A DNA stretch of 64,000 nt from Lasiosphaeris hirsuta (GCA_030549175.1 JAUKUA010000001.1:4464001-4528000), one strand, 5' to 3'; counted from the first letter of the stretch, positions 1 through 11,900 are shown. Notes: generated by a model not told the origin, from the letters alone. Numbers and translations are program-made.

Positions 1-218
1 CTTCTTCATCGCGCGACACACGCACCTTGGCCTTGCACGCGCACGCGCGTGCGGGTCGCTGACAATGGTCTGCTGCACGGCTTCACGTACCTCTGCTGTG
101 CGCCCGGTGGAGGCACGTGATGACGGCATCGTCAAAATGCCTCTTTGGTGCGTTTGCGGACAACGTTTTTTTTTTTCCCACCGTCTCGTTCCCTCGTTCC
201 CCGCTCCTCCGCTCCATC

Positions 219-1432
219 ATGACGACGCACCGCCACCAATCGTCCCTGGAGGGCTTGATCGACTTTTGCGCTCCGCAGCCGCTCTTCGCCGGCGCCGCCG
301 AGCGCGCACGGGCGATCGCCCCGCTTCCACCGTATTGTCGGTCACCTGGAGGCGATAGATCGCCCCGGCCCCGGCGGGCCGTACAACCGCCCGGCGCTCG
401 TCCGCCTCACGTTCGAATACGCACGCTCGCCCGAATTGCAGGATAAGTTTCTCACATTCTTCTTCCAATCGGTTGCCGTTGGTATGTTCGACGGCGATCT
501 TGACAACACGACGTGAACCAGCCTCCGCAACCCAGTCCTTGAGGTTGCCAAGCTCCTCATGACGAATTTCTTCCTGCCTCGTAGGTTCTGTTCTCCCTTA
601 CTGGCCGTGTCAGCCTAAGGGCTTTAAAGCTGGGCTAACAGATCCCTCGTCACGGCAAGTTCGAGCTTCCTCCAACAAAACACCGCAGCCCTCACCTGGC
701 CATCACGCCGCTCTCCAATACATACTCTCCCAGGAGGAACAGCAATACATGCAGGATTTTGTCGGGACGCCCGAGCGCCTGTCTGCCCTCCGGGAAGCCT
801 GTCTCCCCCGAGACCGTCATCGTTGCGTCGTCTCTCGTGCGTTCAACAAGGCGGAAGCTATCACGCGGTTTAGAGACCAAGGTCCGGCCGTGGATAACGA
901 CGGGGATCCACTTTTCGGCAATACTTATGCACACGTCGAAGTCGCCCACATTATCCCCTACGGCCTGACAAAGTCGGGAGATGGTATGTTAGACGAGCCA
1001 AAGCAGTCGGCAATCATCATCCTTAACATGTTTGATCTCGGCGTCGTCCACCTTATCGAAGGGACCGATATAAATCGGCCGTATAACGGCATCACCCTCA
1101 GCCTGGAGATGCATAAGAGCTTTGGACAATATGACATCTTCTTCGACCGTGTGCCGGACAGCCCCCCTCACACCTACCGCATCAGCACCTTTCTGCCTCC
1201 CGGGCTTGAGGACTTACTGCCGATAACAAGGAACCTGTTTTCACACTCAACCATCGACCCCCCCTCGGAACGCCTCCTAGGCCTCCATCGTGCTGTCGCT
1301 TATATCCTCCACCTATCGGGCGCCGGCGATTACATTAACAAGATTCTCCGGGATATGGAAGACGGGGTTGTGCGGGGAGATGGGTCTACGGAGCTGGGAG
1401 TCCTAGTGGATCTTGCCCTGAAGGTGCGATGA
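219..1432 (+). pseudogene. HNH-endonuclease-like fungal protein, broken 5' half
   Basis: This is a fungal HNH-type nuclease family gene. The 3' exon (660-1432) is open and shows the finger: a Cys in RDRHRCVVSR, the first His in EVAHIIPY, the Asn in ILNMFD and the last His in LSLEMHKSFG. The ATG at 219 begins a typical family N-terminus (SSLEGLIDF), but homology moves to the next frame near 325-328 (HRIVGHLEAIDRPG). That frame meets a TGA at 514-516, and the family reading resumes in the same frame afterwards (LRNPVLEVAKLLMTNFFLP). A clean 79-nt intron, 581-659, joins this to the 3' exon in frame. The gene therefore has one frameshift and one nonsense codon; CGA to TGA would explain the stop. 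A shorter product from the ATG at 749 would keep the HNH core. The family is recognised from memory of fungal homologues, and its cellular role is unknown to me. Confidence 0.72.
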
Positions 1433-2480
1433 CGGACGTCCTGGTGGACCCCAGCCTTGTAATATTTGGCTACTTTAGAGTGCAGACTCTGTCTTGCATC
1501 ATTTGTCATCTCTTATGGCGCGCTCATTCTCCTGCCCGACATGAATAGATTTGTCGCTGCGTAATAGCTTATGCCGCTAGATAAAGGTGAGTAGTCTGCT
1601 TAACCATCCATCTCTATGGCTCAGAGCTCAGCACATTTGCCCAGAAGACCAGAATTTCATCACGGAGGCACTTGCCGCCCCTTGGCTCAGCCAGGAAACA
1701 TGGTTTAGTTCCTCCGATTTGCATTGCCGTTGATCCAAGATTCGTCCGAACTGCCCAAGTCGCCGATCGGGTCTCACCACAAAGGGTCCTCGACTTGGAG
1801 ACGCTCTACGGGGCGGCTCAACGACCTCCACAATTCAATCGACGCTATTTACTCTATCATTCGTTAGTAAAGTAAATCGAGGCTAGGAGGAAACGTCTCC
1901 AACTTGGTAAGAACTCTCCCACGTGGTATGTCTTAAAGACGTTGACAGATTAAAGTGACCCAAAGGAATGTATTATTTACGTTCGAAGACAAGTGTTACC
2001 GAACCTTAGATCTATATAAGTTGGTCGACCTTATTACGGATGTATATACCAATAACAGTAGATATAGAGTTTTCGTTTAACTCAAGAGATAGCTTAACTT
2101 TCTGAGTTATGAGGTCTAGCCGCTTCTCAATATTTGGCCAGTTGTGACTTGAAACGATCCACTTGATACGTGAAGATGTACGTAATTACTTAATAATGAA
2201 ATCTAAGAGTAGAGGTAAGTCTGTTATGTATTCGTCGAGTACGTCGATAATTAGGAAGGTAGGCTATATGTTCGGATCCTTGAGAATACTAGTGAAGATC
2301 TATGATAACGTAACCCATATATTTACCCCCTCAAACAGCTACTCCCCTACGTCCTTATATCCCTCATATATATGTATAATAAGCGATGGCTATTATTTGA
2401 CGAGGAGATAACCATGACCACGTATTACGGTGGTAACGTTGTTGATGTGTGTGTTACGTGGTAGAATGCAGATAGCTTAG
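1433..2480. other. AT-rich stretch without a gene
   Basis: No reading frame here looks like a conserved protein. From about 1880 the DNA becomes AT-rich, with stops in all frames. It looks like decayed repeat sequence next to the NLR relics, but I cannot name its source. Confidence 0.5.
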
Positions 2481-2484
2481 ATAG

Positions 2485-2569
2485 GTTAGTCCGTTGTGCG
2501 CAGTCCCTGCGCTCAATTGAGCACAGGGGGTGTGCTGCCATATAATAGCAGCGCGCCCTCCGGACTAAC
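2485..2569. repeat. 85-bp palindromic element with 9-bp inverted ends
   Basis: The ends GTTAGTCCG (2485-2493) and CGGACTAAC (2561-2569) are perfect inverted repeats. Between them lie further nested hairpins: gcgcag/ctgcgc (2498-2512), the perfect palindrome gctcaattgagc (2511-2522), gcaca/tgtgc (2521-2535) and gctgc/gcagc (2534-2552). The element lies just beyond the NACHT relic on its left. It could be a snapback miniature transposon; no target duplication was found. Confidence 0.5.
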
Positions 2570-2639
2570 TGCCAACGGGCCATCCTTTACAAAGTTATCA
2601 CACTACCATACAATATGTCATGTCAGTGTTCATGTGAAG

Positions 2640-3193
2640 GACCACTAAAGTAACGCTTACCAAAGCGGTCTTTTTGACAGTAGCAGTGTGAGTCGGCGGC
2701 TTAACAAAAGAAGACGGAGAGATTGACGGTGTTAGTGATAGATTTGTCTAGCTCGTCGATAATACCGTAGAGTAGTATGGTCTTACCTTTACCCGCCGAC
2801 CGGCTTCATGTCCTTATTCTCGAACAACACCAGGTCCTACTGGTCCATACGGAGCTCGTATCGCTTCGACGTTTTCCGGGCCGACTTGAATAAGAGCGTG
2901 ATTTCCTCGAGGATCGATTACGTTAGTTGAATCGATTTGTCGGTCGGTAAGCTCATATTAAACCGCGGGTCGTTGTTGATCTTGACCACCTCGTCCCATC
3001 GTCCCAGGTGTACTCTCGCAATGTCCAGCCGGAACTGGCATCTCTCGTAATCACGCCCGAAGCTACGGCCTAGCTGGGCGAATTTGAAGTAGTCGACACA
3101 GTTATTGAAGAGTACAGCGACGCTTAGTACGCCAGTGACAACGCCAAAAACTCCTACCATGGGCATAAGATGGTAAACTACGGATCGGGACAA
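2640..3193 (-). pseudogene. HeLo-domain / NACHT relic (fungal NLR)
   Basis: On the minus strand, 3193 down to 2918 reads as a HeLo (HET-s-type cell-death) domain N-terminus: a hydrophobic first helix, then LFNNCVDYF, QLGRSFGRDYERCQFRLD, ARVHLGRWDE and PTDKSIQL. The same frame continues past in-frame stops with SILEEITLLFKSARKTSKRY and DLVLFENKDMKPVG. After a frame change a NACHT P-loop follows (GKGKTILLYGIIDEL), then FFC, a stop, and AADS. Intact NACHTs usually have FFCQAxDS here, so CAA to TAA explains that stop, and CAG to TAG explains another. The part joining HeLo to NACHT has been lost. It was once a HeLo-NACHT-type regulator whose HeLo executes membrane damage; this copy is dead. Confidence 0.7.
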
Positions 3194-3412
3194 GGTTCGT
3201 AGAATACACGAAGGGCCGAAAATCTTCGGATGGGGACGAAGTACGGTTGAGAGGACTTCTCAATGGGGAAGTGATCTAGGCCAATAGCATCGTACCACAG
3301 CCCAATATCGACTTGATGTTAATATCTTAGGTAGTAACATAACGTATCGTATCATATTACGAATAACTCTTAATACGCCGCCTTTTCGATGTCGACTAAC
3401 GCCGTCACAGAG

Positions 3413-3900
3413 TTACATACCTCTAACCAAGCGAAGGTCCATGTCGGTGACATACACGTCTACAACGAGCCGAATGCCAACCAGTACCTCGTGGATTTGT
3501 TCTTGACCGACCCCCCGTGTCGACAAGACGTGCATTGAGTAGACAGAGGACGGCCTTCTGAGGGATTCGTACAAGTGGATTTTGGACCATAAGGACATTC
3601 GACGATGGCGAGACGACAAGGACAGCCTGTTACTCTAGAGCCGTTGGCAAGGGTAAGACGGTACTACTCTACGGTATCATTGACGAGTTACTACGGCAAT
3701 CGCAAGGGATCAATACACAGGGGCATCGACTAGGTGACATGGTCAACAAGCTGTGGCACCGGTTCAAAATGTTGCCACTTTCGTTAGTCTCACCGCTCTC
3801 TTTTTCCTTTTGTTAGGGTACCAACGATAGGCCCAATCGTACCGTAGCTATATTGTGAAGCCTGGTCTACCTCCTGTTACTTCACGAGGGATACGAGGGA
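3413..3900 (+). pseudogene. NACHT relic, plus strand
   Basis: Three overlapping frames together show the junction and P-loop region of a HET-D/HET-E-type NLR. They read NANQYLVDLFLTDP, then LRDSYKWILDHKDIRRWRDD from 3558, then the P-loop GKGKTVLLYGIIDELL at about 3647-3694. Further on, an FFC followed by a TAG leads into GTNDRPNRTVAIL, then a TGA, then SLVYLLL. The stops fit CAG to TAG and CGA to TGA. No HET part and no WD40 repeats remain. It diverges from the HeLo relic on its left, so the two are separate fragments or an old inverted duplication. From 3900 to 4310 I see only low-complexity purine-rich and AT-rich DNA. Confidence 0.65.
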
Positions 3901-4310
3901 GAGAGAGAAGAGCTGTAGCTGTGTAGTAGGCGGCAGAGCAGATCGAACTACCTCTTTATCTAGCCAGCACCTGGGAAAGAATAGTCGTGCGGTAAGTAGC
4001 AGGACGGATTGAACTGTCTCTTTACGTCTAGGAAAAGATCAGTTATGTAGTAGGCAGGCATGACAATTATAACGCAGAACCTTAAGACGGAGAGTAAATA
4101 CGCCAGCTAACAAGTCTATTTCTTAGAACCGCCGGTTTTTCTTCCCCAGGGGGATAAGAAATAGGCCACCACGATCTGGTCTAAAACCTATCCCTCGTCG
4201 CGTAAACTTGACAATTTTGTGTTATAGTGAGCTGGGGGTAAGCGATGATGAAAGCCGAGGGTAAAGCGAGCCTGATTTTAGCCTAACCATTTTCGGATAA
4301 GGCTCTGTTT

Positions 4311-4503
4311 TTTTTTTTTAACGGGAACGACTATAATCACCCCCATAGCAATTTCTGGCCAAGTCCGTCCGGATTAGTCGCAGAGCCTGAGCGGGCGGTA
4401 GACAAAGCGAGTACCTCCCTGAGCCGAGGTGAGTTCGGCTATAGTTACCGTAATTTAAAATCGGGCCGCTCCTAAACCCAGTTTTAGGACACCAGTCCAC
4501 CAA
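4311..4503 (+). repeat. Dispersed repeat family A, copy 1
   Basis: The core reads attagtcgcagagcctgagc and, further on, ccctgagccgaggtgagttc. It recurs at 48130-48340 in the same orientation and at 56126-56330 inverted. Copies differ mainly by transitions and small indels. I cannot assign the family to an element type; here it stands next to an LTR fragment. Confidence 0.6.
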
Positions 4504-4585
4504 GTACTACTATTTTCCTTTGCCTATCCAAGCAACTACCATTAACAGACCTACTGAAACTACCGCTCGTTCTCAGAGCGTAACT

Positions 4586-4745
4586 ATTACAACCTGTGTA
4601 CTCGGTACCTAAGTACCTCGTGTTGAATAACAGATCGTAAGGTAGAACGCCTAGTTTGATTATGGTGCGGGAACGATTGATCGTAGGAAGGTAAGTCTCT
4701 CAGATAGGTTATCACACTCTGTCAACCAGATTGCTATTACCAAGG
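4586..4745 (+). repeat. LTR fragment, family 1
   Basis: The sequence starts ttacaacctgtg and matches the first ~160 bp of the LTR-like copies at 47356 and 63083, including cagatcg, the cactctgtcaa-type block and agattgctat. Homology stops near 4745, about 60 bp before the gag relic, so it is probably the leader side of the same copia-type element. Confidence 0.6.
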
Positions 4746-4806
4746 TACTTAACCCTAAGTCTTTTGGCAACAACGCGACCACGTCAATTGCCTTCTAGGC
4801 CTCCCA

Positions 4807-5460
4807 TTGACGGATCTCGCGATTGAGCAGAAACATGTCAACAATGGCTGGAACTCTCTTGAGGAGAATCCCAAGGTTACCTACGACAAAGTTCTTGAAA
4901 CAATTGGTGGCATCACAGTGGCAGGGGAGATCACAATGCTAGAGGAGCTCATAGCAACGAAGAGCACAAGCTTCAAGTCCCTCCATGACTACGTCAGTCG
5001 CATCCAATTCCTTCGTACGCAACTATAGCAACAGGGCGAGAAGATGAGCGATACAATGTTCGTCGCCTTCATGATTATCGGCCTACACTCATCATATCAA
5101 TCCCAGTACGAGTTCTGGATGAGAGAACTCGAAGCCGGCAAGCTTTCTCTCCAAGCCTTTCTCACTCAACTCATCCGCCTTGGAAATGAGGAGGAAACAA
5201 AGCTAATGATGACTCAAATTGAGGCCCAAAAGAAGGGGAAGAAGGCTGACGATGCCTCCCCGACTGGCAAAGCCAAAGATTAAGCCCCGAAGTCGAAATG
5301 TGGTAAATGCAAAGTCAAGATCACGAAGGACAGAATGCATTGCATCCAATGTGGAAAGCATTATCCAAAGACTTGCTTTTGCTACTGGTGCGACCCGGAA
5401 AAAGCACCTAAAGGCTGGATCGGATTTTAGGATGGTACATGGTGTCCTAGCTTGGATTTG
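4807..5460 (+). pseudogene. copia-type LTR retrotransposon gag relic
   Basis: Two collinear frames, 4807-5028 and 5044-5283, read as a copia-type gag polyprotein (YDKVLETIGGI, SLHDYVSRIQFLRTQL, then MFVAFMIIGLHSSYQSQYEF and LSLQAFLTQLIRLGNEEE). They are separated only by a TAG where CAG would restore reading. After a second stop at 5281-5283 a cysteine-rich finger follows (CGKCKVKI, HCIQCGKHYPKTCFCYW), with a further stop near 5430. No protease, integrase or reverse transcriptase is visible downstream, so only the 5' part of the element survives. The gag would package element RNA; this copy is inactive. Confidence 0.65.
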
Positions 5461-5469
5461 AGATGGCAC

Positions 5470-6115
5470 ATGAATTACTCGGCCTGTGGAATGATTATTT
5501 CAGGGGTTGGCCTAACATTGGTGCGCTTTTGTCCCTGATAATGCCTAAACAATGCAGTTCTTAGGCCTACTTGGCTAGAATTGAAGCAACTCTTAACCTG
5601 CTATGGTGTAGCTTTTGCTGAAAATGGTAATTAGGGTGAGCAGAGGTGAGCAAGGCCTGATTAAGAAAGGATAAGCAATGTCACGTAGGCGTTGCCGCGG
5701 TGTGGGTGCCCAGGTGTGTCTTATATGAGAGCTTTTACAACCGTTGGGTAGAAAGACGAAATCGAGCCCACGTGAGACTTAGTTACAGATTTAACAGGAC
5801 TATGGAATGAATTTAATAAGATTGCTACGGAAGGAACAGGTGCCGTAGGAGGCGTCCGCCTACCCTTGGTAATAGTTCGACATTAAGTAAACTATAAGCT
5901 TATAAGGCGTACCGCCCCCGGTCAGCTACCTTCCGTCCTTGGAATTCGTGCGCCATATCAGGAAACCGACTCAAGAATGTGCTGCATCCGTGATAGGTTG
6001 TATAAATGAAATGACGGGCGTGTCGGTCATTCACCCTGCAGTACCTTGCGGCAGGGAACGGTGTTGTGCTTAAAAGAATGGTTTGCTCTCTGCTTTTCCT
6101 TGAGACTGCTCCAGC
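5470..6115. other. Gene-free stretch with a dispersed repeat B fragment
   Basis: No gene is seen. Around 5905-5950 the motif accgcccccggtcagctacc, then ttccgtcc, matches part of repeat family B (55433-55585 and, inverted, 33585-33740). A GTGAGC-rich patch at 5635-5665 resembles repeat family A weakly. Confidence 0.5.
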
Positions 6116-8148
6116 TCACCCAAACCCGATGCTGTAGCCATGTGCTGGCGGCAAACTTGGGGGCATGTCAATGATATCCTCCTCCTCGAAAAGATCTTCC
6201 ACAAACGTCGATCGTGTTGGACTTGCCACTAGGAAATGCAGGACCGGCGATGGCGACTGAGAGCTGTTGAGGCTGTTGTAAACCTGAACTAAAGCCTCAA
6301 TGATATCACGTGTCTGGGACTCTCTGTTCGCGGGCATCGTGAAAGAGTCTAAGCCATCGATCACAAGAAAAACGACGGCCGTAGCAGGCAGTCGACGCAG
6401 CAACCGGCTAAAGGAGGCGCATATGCTTTTGACGTCTCGCGGATTCGTCTCTTCCAGGGTTTGCTTCAGGTCCTCCACTTCAAAGTCGGGGTAACGGTCG
6501 ATGAGTTGCAGAAGAAGGCTTAAAGCAAGCTCAGATGGCCAGCCGGCGGCATCGTCTCTGTAATCACTATGTCGATCACAAAAGTACGCCAGCGTAATGA
6601 CAACCATCGGCCGGCTGCTCGGTTGGGTTTCTTCCAGGAGTGAACTGACTATATTGGCAGAGAAGAAGGATGTTGAAACACTTAAAGGGTCAGTGCCGCC
6701 GTTCAGAAGCAGCAGCGATGACCCGTCGACAGTGAGCCATGCCCTCAAACGTGGATCAGCTTGGAGGTTGCTGACGCGATTCATATCTAGTCGAGAGCCA
6801 CCAATGGGCAAACTCCCCAGTTGTAGGAGGTCCTGTATGTCATTGAATAAAAGGCCGCGGTCGTATCGCAGTGTGTTGAGGACTTTTTTTGCTGTAACTC
6901 TTGGCTTCTGCGACTGGAGAAGTCGTGTGGACTGAGTTGTCAAGGTATGTTTCATGTTCATCTCTGGGATCGCGGGTGGTTAGTATGGAAGAGTCATCTC
7001 TGCCTTTGTAGCATCTCGGGCAGCTTACTTTGCATGGCACACTGCAAAAACTGGTGTAATCCCTCAAAGGCCCTGGCCTGTGCACTCCCAAAGAGATCGG
7101 CTCGCTCTACGAAGCGTGACAGCTCGGAGCGAACCTCTTGAAACTGTCTCTCGTTCTGCTGTGCTGTCCAGCCCTGGAGTTGGAACATTTCGTCCTGCTT
7201 CCTCAACATCAATATTGCCGCGTACACCTTGAATCCTTGCGCGGCCATCTCGACCTCGGCCATTCGATCACCGAGTTTGCTGGTGAACCCTGAGGGATTG
7301 AGCAACCGCTTTGCGCCCGCAACTATTGGGGCAAAACAGCACACTGTCAGCACAAAGTATGAGCGTTCAAGGTTGGGGGCAAGCGACATACCGAAGCTAT
7401 TCATCATGAACCAGTTGAGTATGTGGGCGAGAGTCAAGCAGACCTCGGCGTACAGCTTGGCCGTCCTGCGATGCATCTCTTCGTCTTCAGCAGCCGTCTC
7501 TACAAAGCCGTCATAGTTGTCCAGGATGCGCGGGAGTCGTTCAAGAGCCTTGTACACGGCCTCGCGATGGAACCCAGTCTGCTCCAGGGCGGCGAATACC
7601 ACGTTGAGTCCCCCAATCAGGGGAGCGCTAAACCCCAAATCGTTCGGAATCATGGCAGTGAAGAACTTTCCGGCGCCCGCGTTGTTGCAGAGAGCATGAA
7701 AGCCCTGTTTGATCTTTCCCGTGAAGCCTGAGACGTCCTTGTCCCGCGCAGCCGCCTGGTCGAGGGCTAGACATGCCTTGTCCATCGATACCCGGACTGT
7801 CCTCCAGTCGTCGCTGCAGAATGTGTCTATTGGGCTGCGCTTTGCCTTTGTGAGGTATCTATTGCTCATCTCGATCAGAGTGTTTCGAGCATCTATGCCT
7901 TCCCTGTAGATACTCGGGTAGTCTCTGCCCTAACTGTTAGCACATGTTAACGATTTGGATTGCCAAGTAAACAAGCTGACGCACGGGGCTGCCGACGGCT
8001 CGGGCCTTCTTTGCAACCAGCGGCCTGTTTTTTGATCCCAGACAGGACCCCAAGTTAGGGCAGGATGCACTGTCCCTGAAAGGTTGTCCATAAACTCAAC
8101 CACCTCATACTCGCCTGTTGCGGCGCGTCCGGGCAGGAGACCGGACAT
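6116..8148 (-). CDS. STAND-like protein: DUF7708-like helical domain plus NTPase fold lacking Walker A
   Basis: Three exons join in frame: 8148-7981, 7929-7029 and 6963-6116, giving 638 aa. Introns are 7980-7930 (branch gctaac) and 7028-6964 (donor gtaagc, branch actaac). Residues ~120-230 form a helical domain resembling DUF7708 (GKFFTAMIPNDLGFSAPLIG), common at the N-terminus of fungal NACHT proteins. Residues ~395-590 look like a STAND NTPase, with a Walker B-like strand AVVFLVIDGLDSF at ~552-564. Where the P-loop belongs (~444-454) the sequence is NGGTDPLSVST, without GK[ST]. There is no C-terminal repeat array. The frame is otherwise clean, so it may be a genuine short, ATP-independent family or an eroding NLR. 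It diverges from the AAA+ gene, ~760 bp between starts. Function unknown; a cell-death regulator is only an inference. Confidence 0.72.
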
Positions 8149-8911
8149 AGTTGCTAGATCGCGGTGCTGGACAGAGAGAGTGCTTGACTTGGCATGAAAA
8201 TTCAAAGGAAACCCAAGTGAACTTCGAAGGACCGGATGTTGAGAGGTGATGAAAATGGTGATGATGGCAGAGCGTGTATGACGAGGCTCGGAGAGGACGG
8301 AAATGCGGGGAACAAGAATGGATTTTGGTGGCTGCGACCTGCATACTGCCGCAGAGCATAGCCCTTGAACCAGCGTCACAAGAGGTAAGCGTTGAGGCAG
8401 GCTGTGTTTGGCGAGGCCGAGCTTGGCTATCCTATTGGAGAAGGATAAGTGAGTATTCGTATCGAAATGGATGCAGGATGCGCGGGGTGCAAAAGCGGCT
8501 GGAGTATGGTGAAACCCCGAAATCCCTAGGTAAGGTGCCTAGGTAAGGTGCCTAGGTTCAAATACATTGGGCAGTGACCCTTTATGGTAGGAGTTGGTGT
8601 TACCTGGGCTGCCCTGGTAGCCGCCCACCGTGGGGGGCTTGTGGAGTTGTGCCTTCCATTCCTTTAGGCCCATATGCGGTCAACAGCCTCGGACCCAAGA
8701 CAGGAATCCATAAGAGGTGGACCCCATCCACTCGTCTCAGCCCGTCTTACGCTGCCCTTGCCCTCTCCTGCCATTCCAAGCTTCTATTCCATGCGGTACC
8801 CTCCATACCCCAGGGCATACCCCCCTTATTAAAGGGCTTCAAGCCAACCAGACCCCGTCTTTCCAAATTAAATCGGTTCCTAGCGCAAGCTTGACCCTCA
8901 TCCTAAACACC

Positions 8912-11900
8912 ATGGCTGACCCGGATACTGCCAACACGGCAGCTGAACCTGAACATAGAGTCGCGAAACCTCCACCCAACGAACCAGCCCAAGATGTCAC
9001 ACCACGGCTGCAAATTGAACCCGACCAGAAATCCGCTGCGCCAGAGCAATCAGCCATCGAAAAGGCAGCGCAGAGTCTCGTGGACAAACTTGAATCGTTC
9101 AAGACCAAGCTGGCCGCCGATTTCGATGACGACCTGGAGGAGCTGAAAAGAGTGCTGGAGAAACGCTCGCAGCCAGCATCAGATAATCTACGGCCAATGC
9201 CATCAAGGTATGTTCCACCCTAACACTGCTACCTGAGTAGCACGCTGAGATTCGGCGACCATCATGATAGAGTCCAGAATGTATCACCCCACTAACAGCA
9301 GCTTAGCCTGAGTCGGGTTTCTATCAGGGATGATGGTGATGATAGTGACTCGGATGCGTCCGACGACTCTGTCAACCTGATTTGTGAGGTTGAAAAGCTG
9401 CCCATGGACCTGTGGCGCAAGACCACCAACGGAGTTGGCTCCAACAAGGTCTGGAACGATGATGACTACTACGCCAACCACTATGGGAAATCATTTGCAA
9501 ACTACTACGCAAAGCCGGGTTTCAAAAAGAAAACGACCAGGACGCAAAAGGAATCCGAGGGAAAATACATCATCAAAGCATTTTACCGCAGTGTGCCCCC
9601 CACCGCAGGAAACCCTGCTGCGGTCTCTACGGATGAAGACTTTAAGCTCGCACATACCAACCGGCCCGTCGATCGCCCACTGCGTGTGCTGATAGACACC
9701 AATGTTCTGCTCGATGAACTTGAGGAGATATCAGGGTTAGTGCTACAAGATCTTCCACTTATGTAAGTCATTCCAACCCTTTGAGCTCAAGTCATATTGT
9801 GCCATACTCTCCGTGATGCTGACAAGTAATTTCTACGCTGGCGATGGCATGCAGGCTTATTCCACCATTCAAGGTACGTTTGAATAAAACCGGCCACGAA
9901 CGATTTGGCTAACGCATGCTTGCTGGGGTACTCGACTCCCTAGTTGTTGGTCCACAATTGGCCAAAGATACAATCAACCTTGTTGAAGCTCAAGAGCGAA
10001 CTCGCAAAGTCAGAAGCGGAAGAAGATGAGACCCCCAAGCCGCAGGATCACGGAAGTCTCGGCCAACTAGCAGCAGACTCGACATCAGATTGGGGTGCTA
10101 CCCCGAGCCAGCCTGACGGGTCGGCGGCTGGCACGCTCCGGGGCCCACCAGACGCCGATGTCTCCCGCCCCAAAGAAACTAGCCAGCTTGAGGCACGGGT
10201 AAATCAGCTTCAGTGTCTTTATGACTTCATCAAGACGGACCTGGGTAGCTTGATTGGCTTGCGGCTGAAAGTAGCCGAAGGATCGCTGGAGACGGTTACA
10301 TTTGATGAAGTGTACTACCTCTTCCATCCTGGGGACTTGGTAGTGGCCAGTGGCATCCACGAAAGCCAGCTGTACCAAGTTTATTCAGTCACAGGCGGGC
10401 GAGTCCGATTGAGCAAGGCTACCCGAGGGGAGATGGGAAGCATGGAGGAGGATAGAGGATTCGCCACTTCCGGCATTGGCACATGGACAGACGTCACCCT
10501 CGAGACTTACATGATGTGCTCCGACGGCACCCAAGTGGGGGCCGTTCAGGTCACCCACTCGATAAAGCACTTCCCCGGCGAGAGGCGGGTGACTGACTTG
10601 GAGGTCTACCCCCTTCAATTCCACAAAAGCCCCGCCGACCTTTGTGCTCGGTTGCAGGCACGAGGACTGAAGTTCCTAAACTGCTATGGGCACAAGAAGT
10701 ACGACGCCATTACCGTGAGACCGCCCGCCACCATATTCGACGAGGATAATTCGCCCCCGGGAGGTTTTCCAAGACGGTCAATCATGCGAGGTCACACAAG
10801 ACAATACAACAATTCGGGGATCCCAGAGAGGGAGAAGATCATGCTTGAAGAGATACAAAGCGATGTCTTTGTTGACCTCCAGTCCTACTATCGCTTGCAC
10901 CCCGAGGCGAAGTTCAGCACTGTCCTCCAAAAGATCTACCCCAATTCCAGGGAGGTTATCGAGAAGATCCCCGGTCAACGAGACCGAGAATACAACAGCG
11001 GAGACCACGACGTTGATGAGACCCTGACTGACGACTTCTTGCTCAGCCAGCGAAATTTCTTGCAGCCAGCCAAAGCGGGGAACGTCAGGGAATCTGCTGA
11101 GGTTCTACAGCTCCTTCCACACCAGATCCCAGCGTACGAGTTCCGCTCCCGTCAATGGGGTAAGTGTCCGGAAGTCTTTGTATTTGATTAGCAACCGCAA
11201 AAACTAACCTCCTCCCCCCGCTAGTATGGCTAGATGTCGACAGGATTGAAGAGATTGACAAGTCAGACGAGGCTCGACATCGAGGGTGGAACGACCTCGT
11301 CATTCCAGACAGCTATCGGCAACTACTAGTCTCGTTGGTCGACAACCACACTTCGGGCACGGAGAACCAGATTGGCGGGCGCTCCCGCTCCACTCGCGAG
11401 TCCCCGGCCTTTCAGATTGACTTGGTTAGAGGCAAGGGGCGAGGTCTGATCATCCTTTTGCATGGACCTCCCGGCTCCGGTAAAACCAGCACTGCCGAGA
11501 CAATCGCAGCGTACACCGGCCGGCCATTGTATTCGATCACTTGCGGTGATATTGGCGTGACAGCCGATCAGGTTGAGTCCCGCCTTCAGTACCACACCGA
11601 GCTGGCTGCGAAATGGGGCTGTGTCTTGCTTCTGGATGAGGCCGATGTGTTTCTTATGCGGAGAAGCTGGGATAATATGGAGCGAAACGCGCTCGTTTCC
11701 GGTTCGTAACCATTGGCTTCTCACTTTTTTCTCAGCCCCCTAGCAAAGGCAGAATCTTTTTTTGCTAATACCATGACAGTCTTCCTGCGGCATCTCGAAT
11801 ACTACTCTGGCATCCTCTTCCTCACGACTAACATCGTTGGTGTCATTGACGAGGCCTTTAAGTCGCGTATCCACGTGGCGCTCCGCTACCCTAGCATCGA

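Noticed and set aside
2485..2569. tRNA gene
   Set aside because: The length and hairpins recall one, but no acceptor, D-loop or T-loop consensus is present.
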